A DNA stretch of 64,000 bases from Sulfurimonas xiamenensis. GTDB lineage: Bacteria; Campylobacterota; Campylobacteria; Campylobacterales; Sulfurimonadaceae. The stretch covers positions 1,364,001-1,428,000 of the forward strand of contig NZ_CP041166.1 of assembly GCF_009258045.1 (NCBI RefSeq). Reading direction: 5' to 3'. Under the pieces are notes generated by a model that was given only the letters and a program-made list of their open reading frames with translations, searched no databases and was not told where the DNA came from. The position numbers were made by a program, and so were the translations under genes. Positions 54,533 through 63,293 of the stretch are shown here, one piece after another (the first letter of the stretch is position 1; every line of letters starts with the position of its first letter).

Positions 54533-54844
54533 GTGAATTCTTTAAATTTTACCGTTGTATCAAAAAAGATATACTACATATTAGAATATAAGATATTTCA
54601 AATCAAAGAAAAGACTCTTCAGAAAATAGCGCAAAAAAAAGCACTATTTTCTGAGGCGTCTACGCCTCATTTATCTAGTGAATCTTTTTTTGCTCCATGC
54701 AAAATGAAGCAAATTTCTCCTTTCTTATTATATTCTCTTGTTAGATGTCCAAAACAAGTTGCAGCCATACAACAAAAAAAGCACTTCACTAGATTACAAC
54801 TCTCTTTTTTAAACCAATTTTCTTTTTTTTACAAAAAATCATAA
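54533..54844 (+). CDS. Doubtful 103-codon frame in the leader of the molybdate-type operon
   Basis: A GTG at 54533 with AAGGA 5 bp upstream opens a 103-residue frame that ends 10 bp before the binding-protein gene. The product is rich in Lys, Gln, Phe and Ser, lacks a domain, and contains CKMKQISPFLLY and RCPKQVAAI. The same DNA forms several strong hairpins and carries a short open frame on the other strand, so the frame may be a by-product of RNA structure. It could also be a leader peptide. The ribosome binding site is the main argument for translation. Confidence 0.25.
   Translation: MNSLNFTVVSKKIYYILEYKIFQIKEKTLQKIAQKKALFSEASTPHLSSESFFAPCKMKQISPFLLYSLVRCPKQVAAIQQKKHFTRLQLSFLNQFSFFYKKS
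54617..54794. other. Highly structured leader element (multiple hairpins and a long-range stem)
   Basis: Going left to right: CAGAAAATAG (54620-54629) pairs perfectly with CTATTTTCTG (54644-54653) across an A8 loop, with a further inner GC/GC. GAGGCG (54653-54658) pairs with CGCCTC (54663-54668) and competes with the outer part of the first hairpin. ATCTAGTGAA (54673-54682) pairs with TTCACTAGAT (54785-54794) and encloses three more hairpins: TTTGCT/AGCAAA (54689-54713), CTTGTT/AACAAG (54737-54758) and GTTG/CAAC (54758-54773). Such nesting suggests a regulatory RNA or a dispersed repeat. It does not match a riboswitch core that I know. Confidence 0.6.
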
Positions 54845-54854
54845 GGAACATAAA

Positions 54855-55859
54855 ATGTCTCTGCTCATAAAATCAATTATTTTTCTACTTCTCTTAAATA
54901 TATCATTAAATGCCGGAGTAATCAAAGATTTAAATACAACAAAAAAAGTCTTTGGTTCATCGCCGCCTATGAACTATCTTATATACGCACTCAACCCGGA
55001 AAAAACAGTAGGATTAAATTTTAAAATAAAAGAGCAAAACAGCTGTGCTGGTAAGCAGTTTCTTAACAATAGATTTTTATCTTTGCCTATTCTTGGTACT
55101 TTTCACGGCGAGGGACAAGGCATAAACCTTGAAAAGCTTCTTAAGCATAAACCGGATTTAATTCTTGTCTGGGAAGATGATATGTTAATAGAAAAAATTT
55201 CCAAAGAGATAGCAAAAACAGATATACCGACCATCTCCATCCCTTTTAGAAAAATAGAAGATATGCCAAAATCGATTAGATTAGCCGCAACAACTATAGA
55301 CGAGGAGCAAAGAGGAGAACTTCTTAGCTCTTATACCGATAATATTATTGATGAAATCAAATCATCTCTAAAAGATACAAAACCGATTCGCTACTACTAT
55401 GCTGAAGGGCTTGATGGACTCTCAACCGAATGCGACAGCTCTTTTCATGTAGAGGCACTCAACTTTGCAAATGGAGAAAATGTTCATAAATGCCGACAAA
55501 GAGGACTTTTGGGGCTGGAAAAAATAAATTTTGAGACGCTTTTATCCTACAATCCAGAGATTATAATAGTCCAAAATGCCTTTACTTACAACAAGATTAT
55601 AAATAATCCTCTTTGGAGACATCTGCAGGCAGTAAAAAACAAAAATATCCATCTTATCCCGGACAATCCTTTTAACTGGGTAGATAGACCTACATCTTTT
55701 ATGCGCATCATGGGAATTCAGTGGCTGGCAAACCTCTTTCATCCAAAAGAGTACGCAGTAAACATTCACAAAAAAACAGCTGAGTTTTATAAGCTCTTTT
55801 TTAATGTAGAACTAACAGATAAAGATATAAAACAGTTATTGGGAGAAATAGATGAATAA
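54855..55859 (+). CDS. Periplasmic binding protein, MolA/BtuF-like (probable molybdate/tungstate or chelate)
   Basis: The 334-residue protein has a signal peptide (cleavage likely after ISLNA, residue 20) and a type III (BtuF/FhuD-like) binding-protein pattern: VFGSSPPMNYLIYAL, then LPILGTFHGEGQGINLEKLLKHKPDLIL, here split at about residue 77, and WVDRPTSFMRIMGIQWLANL near the end. Proteins of this fold include BtuF (cobalamin), FhuD (siderophores) and MolA of Haemophilus, which binds molybdate. The ModE operator upstream argues for an oxyanion. It heads an operon with a TonB receptor, FecCD permease and ATPase, and overlaps the receptor gene by 8 bp. Confidence 0.82.
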   Translation: MSLLIKSIIFLLLLNISLNAGVIKDLNTTKKVFGSSPPMNYLIYALNPEKTVGLNFKIKEQNSCAGKQFLNNRFLSLPILGTFHGEGQGINLEKLLKHKPDLILVWEDDMLIEKISKEIAKTDIPTISIPFRKIEDMPKSIRLAATTIDEEQRGELLSSYTDNIIDEIKSSLKDTKPIRYYYAEGLDGLSTECDSSFHVEALNFANGENVHKCRQRGLLGLEKINFETLLSYNPEIIIVQNAFTYNKIINNPLWRHLQAVKNKNIHLIPDNPFNWVDRPTSFMRIMGIQWLANLFHPKEYAVNIHKKTAEFYKLFFNVELTDKDIKQLLGEIDE

Positions 55860-58089
55860 AAAAAGTATCGTTCTATCTTTCATTACAGCAGGTATACTTG
55901 CCGCCAACCAGATTAGTATAGAACAGATAGTTGTAAACGGTGTACAGGAGGATGCTTATTTTTTTGTAGATGATACAAATCTATCAGATGCAAAAAACAT
56001 ACAAACTTTTACATCAAGAAGTATCTCAACACTTAGCACACATGCCAACATGAACTCTTACACGGTAATAGCATTTTCGCCCTCTGTTAATTTTACTCCG
56101 GCCGATGCAGCAGGCTCAAATGAACCCTCATTTCATGATCCTATTCGTATCCGCGGCAAATCCCAGACAGGTCCTGGTGGAGTTTTTATGATAAACTCTA
56201 TGCCTGTATCAAGCAATCCAGGCGGCGGAAAACAGATGGTAGATATACAAAATATTGCATCTATTGACCTGCTAAAAGGGTATATGAGCGTTGATAAAAA
56301 TCTAGGGTTTTCAAGTCTCATCGGAAAAGTGAATATGAATATTTTAGCGCCCTCAGAAGAGACGAAAACAACTCTCTTGCAATCCTTTGGTTCTGATAAC
56401 TTTCAAAGAACCTTTATTAGAGTTGATAGCGGAAAAATAGGAGATTTTAGAGTTTTTGGCTCACTATCTACTCTCTCCAACAATAAAACAAAAGGCGCCG
56501 GAGATTTAGAAAGAACAAACGCAATGGTTGGAGTTTCATATAATCCAAATGATACTTTTCAAACTGATATTTACGCAATAAAAAACAGTGATGAACATCA
56601 TAATTACGATAGTTTAACCTACCAACAGACACAAGATTTAAAGAGATATTTCAATAAAGATTATGCTACCATAAAACCAACGACCTCAAATGACATAAAC
56701 TACTATGACTGGAATAAGCAAGATTTTGACACGACAACAGTTGTGGCAAATTTGAAACTTCAAGCGACTTTAGATGATCTTGTAACCTTTAAACCATATT
56801 ATAAAAAAGACAAAGGAGAGTACTGGTTTTCAAGAGAAAATGCTGATGTATCAAAGAACCGTGTTATAAATTGGGATATAGATCATGAAGTATATGGTGC
56901 AATTGCCGCGTATGAGCATATCTTTTCGCCCGCTTTAAAAAGCAAAATCGGCTACTCTTATCATCGTCAAGAGCCTCCTGGACCTGCAAGCGACCAAAAA
57001 AAATATGCAGTTGTAGATGGTGAGCTTGTCTTTAATGGTTATGCAACGCTTGCCAAAACTGATGATCATATCATTCAGTCTCCTTTTTTAGAATTTAGCG
57101 GCAAATTTGAGAGGTTTAATTATAGTGCAGGAGTTCAGTACCAAACATTTGAAGTAGGTGCTATTAAAAGTTATGCATCAGACGCTTCAACAAGCAGTGA
57201 TTATGATACAGCGATTACAAGCGCCGCGTTTGATCCCTACTCAAGTGTAGATACAAAAACATTTAAAACCTATCTTCCATCACTCTATTTGGGATATAGA
57301 GCTACTGAGAATAGTGCTCTTTATATGGACTACTCTCGTACATATGGCTTTGATGTTAATCTTTTTTCAACCTATCTCAATAAAAGAAGTAACTTTGTAA
57401 GCAAAGGGGTGACTCTTCAAGAACTGTGGGATACACTGGAGCTTGAAACTTCAGATAATATAGATTTTGGTGCTAAAATAAATCTAGGTGCAATTACTTT
57501 AAATCCGTCTCTTTTTGTTTCATTTGTGAAAAACAAACAGGCAAATATTTATGACTCATCTTACAATGTAAACTATCCTGCAAATGTTGGAGATGCTTTT
57601 GGCTACGGAGCTGAATTTTCAGCATCTGGACTTATAGGTGAAAATACAGAATTTTTACTCGGCTTATCCTATAACAGATACTCTTATAGTCAAAATTTTC
57701 AAAGCTCAGCCGCCTCCACTACAGATATTAAAGGCAATCAGCTCCCGGATGCACCCAAATATATGGCAAAAACAGCGATCTCGTACTACTTGGGGAAATG
57801 GAGCTTCACTCCAAGCATTCGTTATACATCAAGCCGTTATGGGGATGTAGAAAATACACAAAAAATAGATGCTTTTACTCTTGTAGATATGGATATCTCC
57901 TATAAGGCATCCTCATTTATGGGTTCAAAAAATACCATTTTCAGAGCAACTGCTACAAATATAACAGATGAAAAATATATCTCTACCATTAATGCAGCAG
58001 ATAATATTTTAGCAGCATCAACAACAGCAAGCACCTATCAAACAGGTGCACCTTTTGCTATCTACTTTAGTGCAAATCTAAAATATTAA
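55852..58089 (+). CDS. TonB-dependent outer-membrane receptor
   Basis: The 745-residue protein has a signal peptide (about 1-19), a TonB-box-like start (ISIEQIVVNG), a plug domain (about 50-170: DPIRIRGKSQTGPGGVFMIN, IASIDLLKGYMSVDKNLG) and a 22-strand-type beta-barrel. It ends in the C-terminal outer-membrane signature AIYFSANLKY. It would move a scarce large or complexed substrate across the outer membrane using TonB energy. No tonB/exbBD is adjacent. Placement between a ModE operator and a BtuCD-type transporter suggests molybdate or tungstate, probably as a chelate. A substrate cannot be read from the sequence. Confidence 0.92.
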   Translation: MNKKSIVLSFITAGILAANQISIEQIVVNGVQEDAYFFVDDTNLSDAKNIQTFTSRSISTLSTHANMNSYTVIAFSPSVNFTPADAAGSNEPSFHDPIRIRGKSQTGPGGVFMINSMPVSSNPGGGKQMVDIQNIASIDLLKGYMSVDKNLGFSSLIGKVNMNILAPSEETKTTLLQSFGSDNFQRTFIRVDSGKIGDFRVFGSLSTLSNNKTKGAGDLERTNAMVGVSYNPNDTFQTDIYAIKNSDEHHNYDSLTYQQTQDLKRYFNKDYATIKPTTSNDINYYDWNKQDFDTTTVVANLKLQATLDDLVTFKPYYKKDKGEYWFSRENADVSKNRVINWDIDHEVYGAIAAYEHIFSPALKSKIGYSYHRQEPPGPASDQKKYAVVDGELVFNGYATLAKTDDHIIQSPFLEFSGKFERFNYSAGVQYQTFEVGAIKSYASDASTSSDYDTAITSAAFDPYSSVDTKTFKTYLPSLYLGYRATENSALYMDYSRTYGFDVNLFSTYLNKRSNFVSKGVTLQELWDTLELETSDNIDFGAKINLGAITLNPSLFVSFVKNKQANIYDSSYNVNYPANVGDAFGYGAEFSASGLIGENTEFLLGLSYNRYSYSQNFQSSAASTTDIKGNQLPDAPKYMAKTAISYYLGKWSFTPSIRYTSSRYGDVENTQKIDAFTLVDMDISYKASSFMGSKNTIFRATATNITDEKYISTINAADNILAASTTASTYQTGAPFAIYFSANLKY

Positions 58090-58097
58090 GGTTTTTG

Positions 58098-59123
58098 ATG
58101 CATCAAACAAGTTATAGCAAATATTTAATCTTTGCAACGATGCTTTTACTAGCAGCAGCAACTTTCTCCCTTTTATGGGGGCAGTATCCTATAGATATGA
58201 CAACTTTTATAAAATATTTAGAGTATAAATTTTTGGGCAGCACTACTATGGAAGCTGATGCTTTTGCGCTTATAGATAATATTATTTTGCAAATTCGTCT
58301 TCCCAGAATCCTTTTAGCCCTCTTGATAGGAGCGGCACTTGCAACTTCCGGGGCTGTTTTTCAAGCAATGTTTGTCAATCCGCTTGTTTCTCCTGGAATA
58401 CTAGGAGTGCTCTCTGGAGCATCTTTTGGAGCGGCTTTGGGCATGCTTATAAGTGAGCATTGGTATATAGTTCAAATATTTGCTTTTTGTTTTGGTTTTG
58501 TCGCCGTTGCAATTGCCCTGCTTATCGGCTCAACCATAACTGCCTCACGCTCAACGGTTATGCTTGTTCTTGGCGGTGTTATCAGCGGGTCACTCTTTAC
58601 TTCGCTACTTTCAATTATAAAATATATAGCAGATCCATACAGTACACTTCCCGCAATTGTTCATTGGCTGATGGGTTCACTCTCCATGGCAGAGCTGAAT
58701 GAAGTTCTTCTTATAGCTGCTCCCATACTTTTTAGTATTTTTGCAATGATATTTATGAGTAAATATTTTGATCTTTTAAGTTTGGGGGATGAGGAGGCAA
58801 AAGCACTCGGCATCAATGTAAAACTTATACGCACTCTTGCAATACTCTTTGCTACAATTGCAAGCTCTCTTGCTGTTGTAATGGCAGGAATTATAGGCTG
58901 GGTAGGACTTATCATACCGCATATTATCCGTATGGCAGTGGGGCCTTCTCATCGTCTGCTGATTCCTTTATCAGCGATTTTTGGAGGAGCATTTTTACTT
59001 CTTGTTGATGCTGTATCCAGACTGACTTTTAGTGTTGAGATACCAATTGGAATTTTAACTTCTCTTATAGGGATTCCTATCTTCATCATTGTATTAAAAA
59101 AAGCGAGGGCAGCATGGAACTAA
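58098..59123 (+). CDS. FecCD/BtuC-family permease (MolB-like)
   Basis: The permease of about 341 residues has nine to ten helices and the FecCD signatures RLPRILLALLIGAALATSGA (about 73-92), NPLVSPGILGV and GWVGLIIPHIIRM near 275. It pairs with the ATPase downstream (10 bp overlap). I chose ATG at 58098 with AAGG upstream; TTG at 58095 would add one residue. BtuC-type permeases import metal chelates, and in the Haemophilus MolBCA system molybdate. Confidence 0.93.
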   Translation: MHQTSYSKYLIFATMLLLAAATFSLLWGQYPIDMTTFIKYLEYKFLGSTTMEADAFALIDNIILQIRLPRILLALLIGAALATSGAVFQAMFVNPLVSPGILGVLSGASFGAALGMLISEHWYIVQIFAFCFGFVAVAIALLIGSTITASRSTVMLVLGGVISGSLFTSLLSIIKYIADPYSTLPAIVHWLMGSLSMAELNEVLLIAAPILFSIFAMIFMSKYFDLLSLGDEEAKALGINVKLIRTLAILFATIASSLAVVMAGIIGWVGLIIPHIIRMAVGPSHRLLIPLSAIFGGAFLLLVDAVSRLTFSVEIPIGILTSLIGIPIFIIVLKKARAAWN

Positions 59124-59902
59124 GACCGCTTATTGAAATAAAAGATCTTCATTTCTCATACAAAAACAACCCTGTATTGTCCGGAATAAATTTAAATCTA
59201 TATAAAGGGGAAGTGATATCGCTTCTAGGACCAAACGGATGCGGAAAAAGTACACTTATGCGTTTAATGCTCAAACTTCTTCCTGCTTATGGCAGTATAA
59301 CCCTGCACGACAGAGAGTTAGAAAACTATTCTCACAAAGAGATTGCTTCGCATATTGCATATATTCCGCAATACCATACCGTACCATTTAACTACACAGT
59401 GCTTGAAATGGTTCTTATGGGACGCGTCTCAAAACTTTCAATATTTGCATCTCCGTCAGCTTATGACTATGAAACAGCGCATAACGCCCTTGATAAAATC
59501 GGTATTTTAGATTTAAAAGACAGAGCCTTTAGCGAACTTAGCGGCGGGCAGAAACAGCTTGTACTGCTTGCCCGTGCTATTGCTCAAGAGGTAACTGTTT
59601 TTCTTATGGATGAGCCTGTAAACGGCCTTGACTATGGAAACCAAATCAGACTTTTAGAACTTATAAATGAACTAAACCGTGAAGGTTATACATTTTTAAA
59701 AACCACCCACTATCCGGATCACGCTCTTCTTATATCCAGCCGCATAATCGTTATGAGAGGCGGAAAAATCATTGCAGACGGAGCACCCGATAAAATCATA
59801 ACATCCTCTATTATAGAAGATGTTTACGGCATTAACGCCGACATTATTACACACGATAGACACAAAAGATGTGTACCGATTTTTGCACAAGGAATAAAAT
59901 GA
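59114..59902 (+). CDS. ABC transporter ATPase (FecE/BtuD/MolC-like)
   Basis: The 262-residue ATPase of the FecCD-type importer has Walker A GPNGCGKST (about 38-46), IAYIPQYHTVPFNY, signature LSGGQKQLVLLARAI and LMDEPVNGLDYG. It overlaps the permease gene by 10 bp and the next gene by 4 bp (ATGA). With the binding protein, receptor and permease it completes an outer- and inner-membrane uptake route that probably is under ModE control. Confidence 0.93.
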   Translation: MELRPLIEIKDLHFSYKNNPVLSGINLNLYKGEVISLLGPNGCGKSTLMRLMLKLLPAYGSITLHDRELENYSHKEIASHIAYIPQYHTVPFNYTVLEMVLMGRVSKLSIFASPSAYDYETAHNALDKIGILDLKDRAFSELSGGQKQLVLLARAIAQEVTVFLMDEPVNGLDYGNQIRLLELINELNREGYTFLKTTHYPDHALLISSRIIVMRGGKIIADGAPDKIITSSIIEDVYGINADIITHDRHKRCVPIFAQGIK

Positions 59903-60720
59903 AATCTCAACAAAAATTTTCTAAAAATACAATCTCTTTAAAAACAAAAAGTTTTTTAGGAGGAGCGATTATTGGATCACTTGGTGGACTTATCGGTCTT
60001 GGCGGAGCAGAGTTTAGACTTCCCTTTTTAGTAGGAATTTTAAAGATAGATACACTCCATGCTATTATTTTAAATCTTTTAATCTCACTTGTTACGGTAA
60101 TTTTTGCCCTTGCTTTTAGAGGTGTAGATGCGCATATTTTCTCTTATGGCTATATTGTTTTAAATCTGCTTTTAGGAACTCTTGCAGGTGCATGGATAGG
60201 AGTAAATTTTGCCACAAGTGTCAATAAAGAGAGACTCAATACTTATATTTTTTATCTTTTGCTTTTTTTAAGCATTGTTCTTTTTAGTCATATTTTCCTT
60301 GATTTTACACAGACAATAAAGCTTCCATATATCCTGCAGCTTAGCATCGGCTTTATAACCGGCCTTGGAATCGGCATAATTAGTTCGCTCTTAGGCGTTG
60401 CAGGCGGAGAGCTGCTTATTCCCACCATTATACTTCTTTACGGAACCGATATAAAATTGGCTGGAACATTAAGTTTGGCAATTTCACTTCCAACTCTTAT
60501 TGTTTCACTTTTTAAGTATCACAAAAATAAGAGATTGATCGAAGTCTTAACTTTTAAAAATATTATTATTTTTATGACTCTAGGATCTATTTTAGGAGCG
60601 TTTTTAGGCTCACTCTTGTTTGGCATGGTAAATGCTCTATTTCTTGAAGCAGGATTAAGCTTTATACTGCTGTTATCGGCGTACAAACTCTTTAAAAAAA
60701 ACAAAAACTTGACATCATAG
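59899..60720 (+). CDS. TauE/SafE-family (DUF81) anion transporter
   Basis: The protein is about 273 residues with eight predicted helices in two repeats. GSLGGLIGLGGAEFRLPFL (about 26-44) and ISSLLGVAGGELLIPTIIL (about 166-184) are the paired family motifs. TauE/SafE proteins move sulfite, sulfonates or other organosulfur anions outward. I chose ATG at 59899, overlapping the ATPase stop as ATGA; a frame from 59869 would add ten non-hydrophobic residues. It is the last gene of the ModE-associated operon, so export of an excess or competing oxyanion is a reasonable guess. Confidence 0.85.
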   Translation: MKSQQKFSKNTISLKTKSFLGGAIIGSLGGLIGLGGAEFRLPFLVGILKIDTLHAIILNLLISLVTVIFALAFRGVDAHIFSYGYIVLNLLLGTLAGAWIGVNFATSVNKERLNTYIFYLLLFLSIVLFSHIFLDFTQTIKLPYILQLSIGFITGLGIGIISSLLGVAGGELLIPTIILLYGTDIKLAGTLSLAISLPTLIVSLFKYHKNKRLIEVLTFKNIIIFMTLGSILGAFLGSLLFGMVNALFLEAGLSFILLLSAYKLFKKNKNLTS

Positions 60721-60738
60721 CTTCTATTAGTGTAAAAT
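60709..60738 (+). promoter_or_regulatory. rho promoter inside the end of the TauE gene
   Basis: TTGACA (60709-60714) matches the -35 consensus, and TAAAAT (60733-60738) follows at 18 bp spacing. The -35 lies in the last codons of the TauE gene. Transcription would start near 60745, giving a leader of about 93 nt to rho, in keeping with leader-based autoregulation of rho in other bacteria. Confidence 0.72.
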
Positions 60739-60837
60739 ACGGCATCAAATTGTGTAAAGAACTCTTACACTTTCCCTATACTTCTTACAAGAAATACCTA
60801 CTGGGCAAAATCTAAAAAAACTAAGGCAGCTAATCGT

Positions 60838-62175
60838 ATGAGCGAAAATACTCCACAACAACCTCGCAAAAACAGTAACAAAAACAACACAAAAACAAGA
60901 ACTCACAAACCGGCAAAAGGCGCAAGTGTAGATGATTTGCGTATAAAAAGCATAGAAGAGTTAACGGCTATTGCGGCAGAACTCAATGTAGAACATCCAA
61001 ATGAGCTAAAAAGACAAGATCTTATCTTTGAAATTTTAAAAGCACAAACCGAACAGGGAGGGTTTATCCTCTTTAGCGGTATCTTGGAAATTATGCAGGA
61101 TGGATACGGTTTTATCCGCTCGATTGACAAAAGTTTTGATGAGAGTATAAACGATGCTTATGTTTCAAATACCCAGATTCGACGCTTTGCCCTAAGAAAC
61201 GGTGATGTTGTCACCGGACAGGTTCGTCCTCCAAAAGAGCAGGAGAGATATTACGCGCTCATCAAGATAGAAGCAGTTAACGGCCTCCCTCCTGAAGAGA
61301 GCAAAAAAAGACCTCTCTTTGAAAATCTCACTCCACTCTATGCAACAGATCAAATCAAGCTTGAATACAGAGAAAAAGGTTTAACAGGCCGTATGATGGA
61401 TCTTTTTGCTCCTATAGGAAAAGGTCAACGCGGACTTATCGTTGCCCCTCCAAGAAGCGGTAAAACCGAACTTTTAAAAGAGATTGCTCACGGTATAACT
61501 GCTAACCATCCCGAAATTGATTTAATGGTTTTACTTGTTGATGAGAGACCTGAAGAGGTAACAGATATGGAAAGAAGCGTTAAAGGCGAGGTTTACAGCT
61601 CCACTTTTGATATGCCTGCAAAAAATCATGTAAAAGTTGCAGAGATGGTAATAGAAAAGGCAAAAAGACGCGTTGAACTCGGTCGCAATGTAGTTATTCT
61701 ACTTGACTCCATTACCCGCCTTGCCCGCGCCTATAATACAGTTACACCCTCAAGCGGCAAGGTTCTCTCAGGCGGTGTTGACGCAAACGCTCTACACAAA
61801 CCAAAAAGATTCTTCGGTGCTGCAAGAAACATAGAAAACGGCGGAAGTTTGACTATTATTGCGACTGCTCTTGTAGATACAGGGAGCAGAATGGATGAAG
61901 TTATTTTCGAAGAGTTTAAAGGAACAGGAAACTCAGAGGTTGTTCTTGATCGTAAAATAGCAGACAGACGCATTTTCCCTGCTATAGACATTCTTAAATC
62001 AGGAACAAGAAAAGATGAACTCCTTATCGGTCCCGAAGTTCTGCAAAAAGTATTTATCCTGCGTCAAATGATCCACAAACAAGAAAATGAGATAGAAGCA
62101 CTTAAGTTTGTCTACTCTACAATGGGTAAAAAAGCTACAAACGAAGAATTTTTAGAGAGTATGAACACAAACTAA
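60838..62175 (+). CDS. rho: Transcription termination factor Rho
   Basis: Rho is a hexameric RNA helicase that ends transcription. The 445-residue protein has a basic, Asn/Lys-rich N-terminal extension (about 1-25), a Rho N-terminal helix region ([20 protein letters not shown]), the RNA-binding cold-shock domain (about 75-150) and the ATPase. Walker A is [17 protein letters not shown] (about 200-217), followed by [20 protein letters not shown] and [20 protein letters not shown]. It has its own promoter and runs directly into murI with a 1 bp gap. Confidence 0.97.
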   Translation: MSENTPQQPRKNSNKNNTKTRTHKPAKGASVDDLRIKSIEELTAIAAELNVEHPNELKRQDLIFEILKAQTEQGGFILFSGILEIMQDGYGFIRSIDKSFDESINDAYVSNTQIRRFALRNGDVVTGQVRPPKEQERYYALIKIEAVNGLPPEESKKRPLFENLTPLYATDQIKLEYREKGLTGRMMDLFAPIGKGQRGLIVAPPRSGKTELLKEIAHGITANHPEIDLMVLLVDERPEEVTDMERSVKGEVYSSTFDMPAKNHVKVAEMVIEKAKRRVELGRNVVILLDSITRLARAYNTVTPSSGKVLSGGVDANALHKPKRFFGAARNIENGGSLTIIATALVDTGSRMDEVIFEEFKGTGNSEVVLDRKIADRRIFPAIDILKSGTRKDELLIGPEVLQKVFILRQMIHKQENEIEALKFVYSTMGKKATNEEFLESMNTN

Positions 62176-62176
62176 A

Positions 62177-62920
62177 ATGAAAATCGGCGTATTTGACAGT
62201 GGAATTGGTGGTTTGACAGTTGTAAAATCACTATTAGAAAACCAACTATTTGAAGAGATTATATATTATGGAGATACTGCTCGCGTTCCATATGGTATAA
62301 AAGACAAAACAACTATTATTCGTTATGCAATAGAAGCTGTAGAGTTTTTTAAAAATTTTGAAATTGATTTAATTATTGTAGCATGCAACACAGTCAGCGC
62401 ATATGCGCTTGATGAGATGAGAGAGGTTTCTTCATGCCCTGTTATAGGCGTTGTTGAAGCCGGTATTTTAGCAACTTCAAATGCGCTTAAGGATAAAAAC
62501 TCAAATATACTTATACTTGGGACAAAAGCAACTATTAACTCTAAAGCTTATGAAATTGGACTAAAAATGGAAGGTTTTTATAATCTTCAGGTAAAGGCTA
62601 CGGGACTATTTGTTCCGATAGTTGAGGAGGAGATTTATGAGGGTGAAATACTAGATGCTGCTTTTAAACACTATTTTAACACCACAGCAACCCCAAATGC
62701 AATAATTCTAGGTTGTACACACTTCCCTCTTATTGCTCAAGCACTGCAAAATCATTTTGGAAAAGATAGTATACTTATTCACTCTGGTGATGCTATAGTA
62801 GAGTATTTAGAAAAAACTTTTAATTTAAATACAAAACATAAAAAACCCAAACTTGAATTTTTTGCTTCAGAAAATCCCGAAGCACTTAAATCAATTGCCA
62901 AAAAATGGCTAAAGCTGTAG
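62177..62920 (+). CDS. murI: Glutamate racemase
   Basis: MurI makes D-glutamate for peptidoglycan. The 247-residue protein starts KIGVFDSGIGGLTV with the catalytic Cys residues in VACNTVSA (about 70) and ILGCTHFPL (about 178), and YYGDTARVPYGIK near 35. It starts one base after the rho stop. It uses the glutamate that GDH and PutA can supply. Confidence 0.96.
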   Translation: MKIGVFDSGIGGLTVVKSLLENQLFEEIIYYGDTARVPYGIKDKTTIIRYAIEAVEFFKNFEIDLIIVACNTVSAYALDEMREVSSCPVIGVVEAGILATSNALKDKNSNILILGTKATINSKAYEIGLKMEGFYNLQVKATGLFVPIVEEEIYEGEILDAAFKHYFNTTATPNAIILGCTHFPLIAQALQNHFGKDSILIHSGDAIVEYLEKTFNLNTKHKKPKLEFFASENPEALKSIAKKWLKL

Positions 62921-62934
62921 CTTGTTCATAGTAA

Positions 62935-62960
62935 TGAAAGTGGCTCTGTAACCACTTTCA
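62935..62960. terminator. Hairpin between murI and the convergent histone-like gene
   Basis: TGAAAGTGG and CCACTTTCA form a perfect 9 bp stem with an 8-base loop in the convergent gap. Neither side has a clear T run, so this is a probable but not certain bidirectional terminator. Confidence 0.5.
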
Positions 62961-62968
62961 AAAATCAA

Positions 62969-63160
62969 CTACTTTGCAATCTTCTTTGCAACTTTTTTTG
63001 CTAATTTTTTAGCATCTTTTTTTTCACTTAAAGCTTTTTTACTAACTTTTTTTGCCACTTTCTTTGTAGCTTTTTTAACATCTTTTTTAGCAATATCAAC
63101 TTTTTTGATAGCTTTTTTTGCTATTGCTTTTACATCTTTTTTCTTTAACTCTTTTGCCAT
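62969..63160 (-). CDS. Histone H1-like Lys/Ala-rich mini-protein
   Basis: This 63-residue protein consists almost entirely of Lys, Ala, Val, Ile and Asp in KKxxKKA-type repeats (AKKAIKKVD, KKATKKVAKKVSKKAL, KKLAKKVAKKIAK). It resembles the Lys-rich C-terminal tail of histone H1 and bacterial H1-like proteins such as chlamydial Hc1. It would be strongly basic and probably binds DNA non-specifically as a nucleoid protein. AAAGGAGTCCTAA precedes the ATG. It is a single gene. Confidence 0.8.
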   Translation of the reverse strand: MAKELKKKDVKAIAKKAIKKVDIAKKDVKKATKKVAKKVSKKALSEKKDAKKLAKKVAKKIAK

Positions 63161-63293
63161 TTAGGACTCCTTTAATTTTTTATCACCAAAAAATAGTAAT
63201 AATTTATAGTCATTATATAGTTTATATATATCTTTGTCAAGAAAATATAGAGATATGTTATAATTTCATATTAATTTACAAAAAAGAAGATAT

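Noticed and set aside
54401-54854. Cobalamin riboswitch ahead of the BtuF-like gene
   Set aside because: The conserved cobalamin-box core is absent, although BtuCDF-type genes follow; the ModE site is the better regulatory signal.
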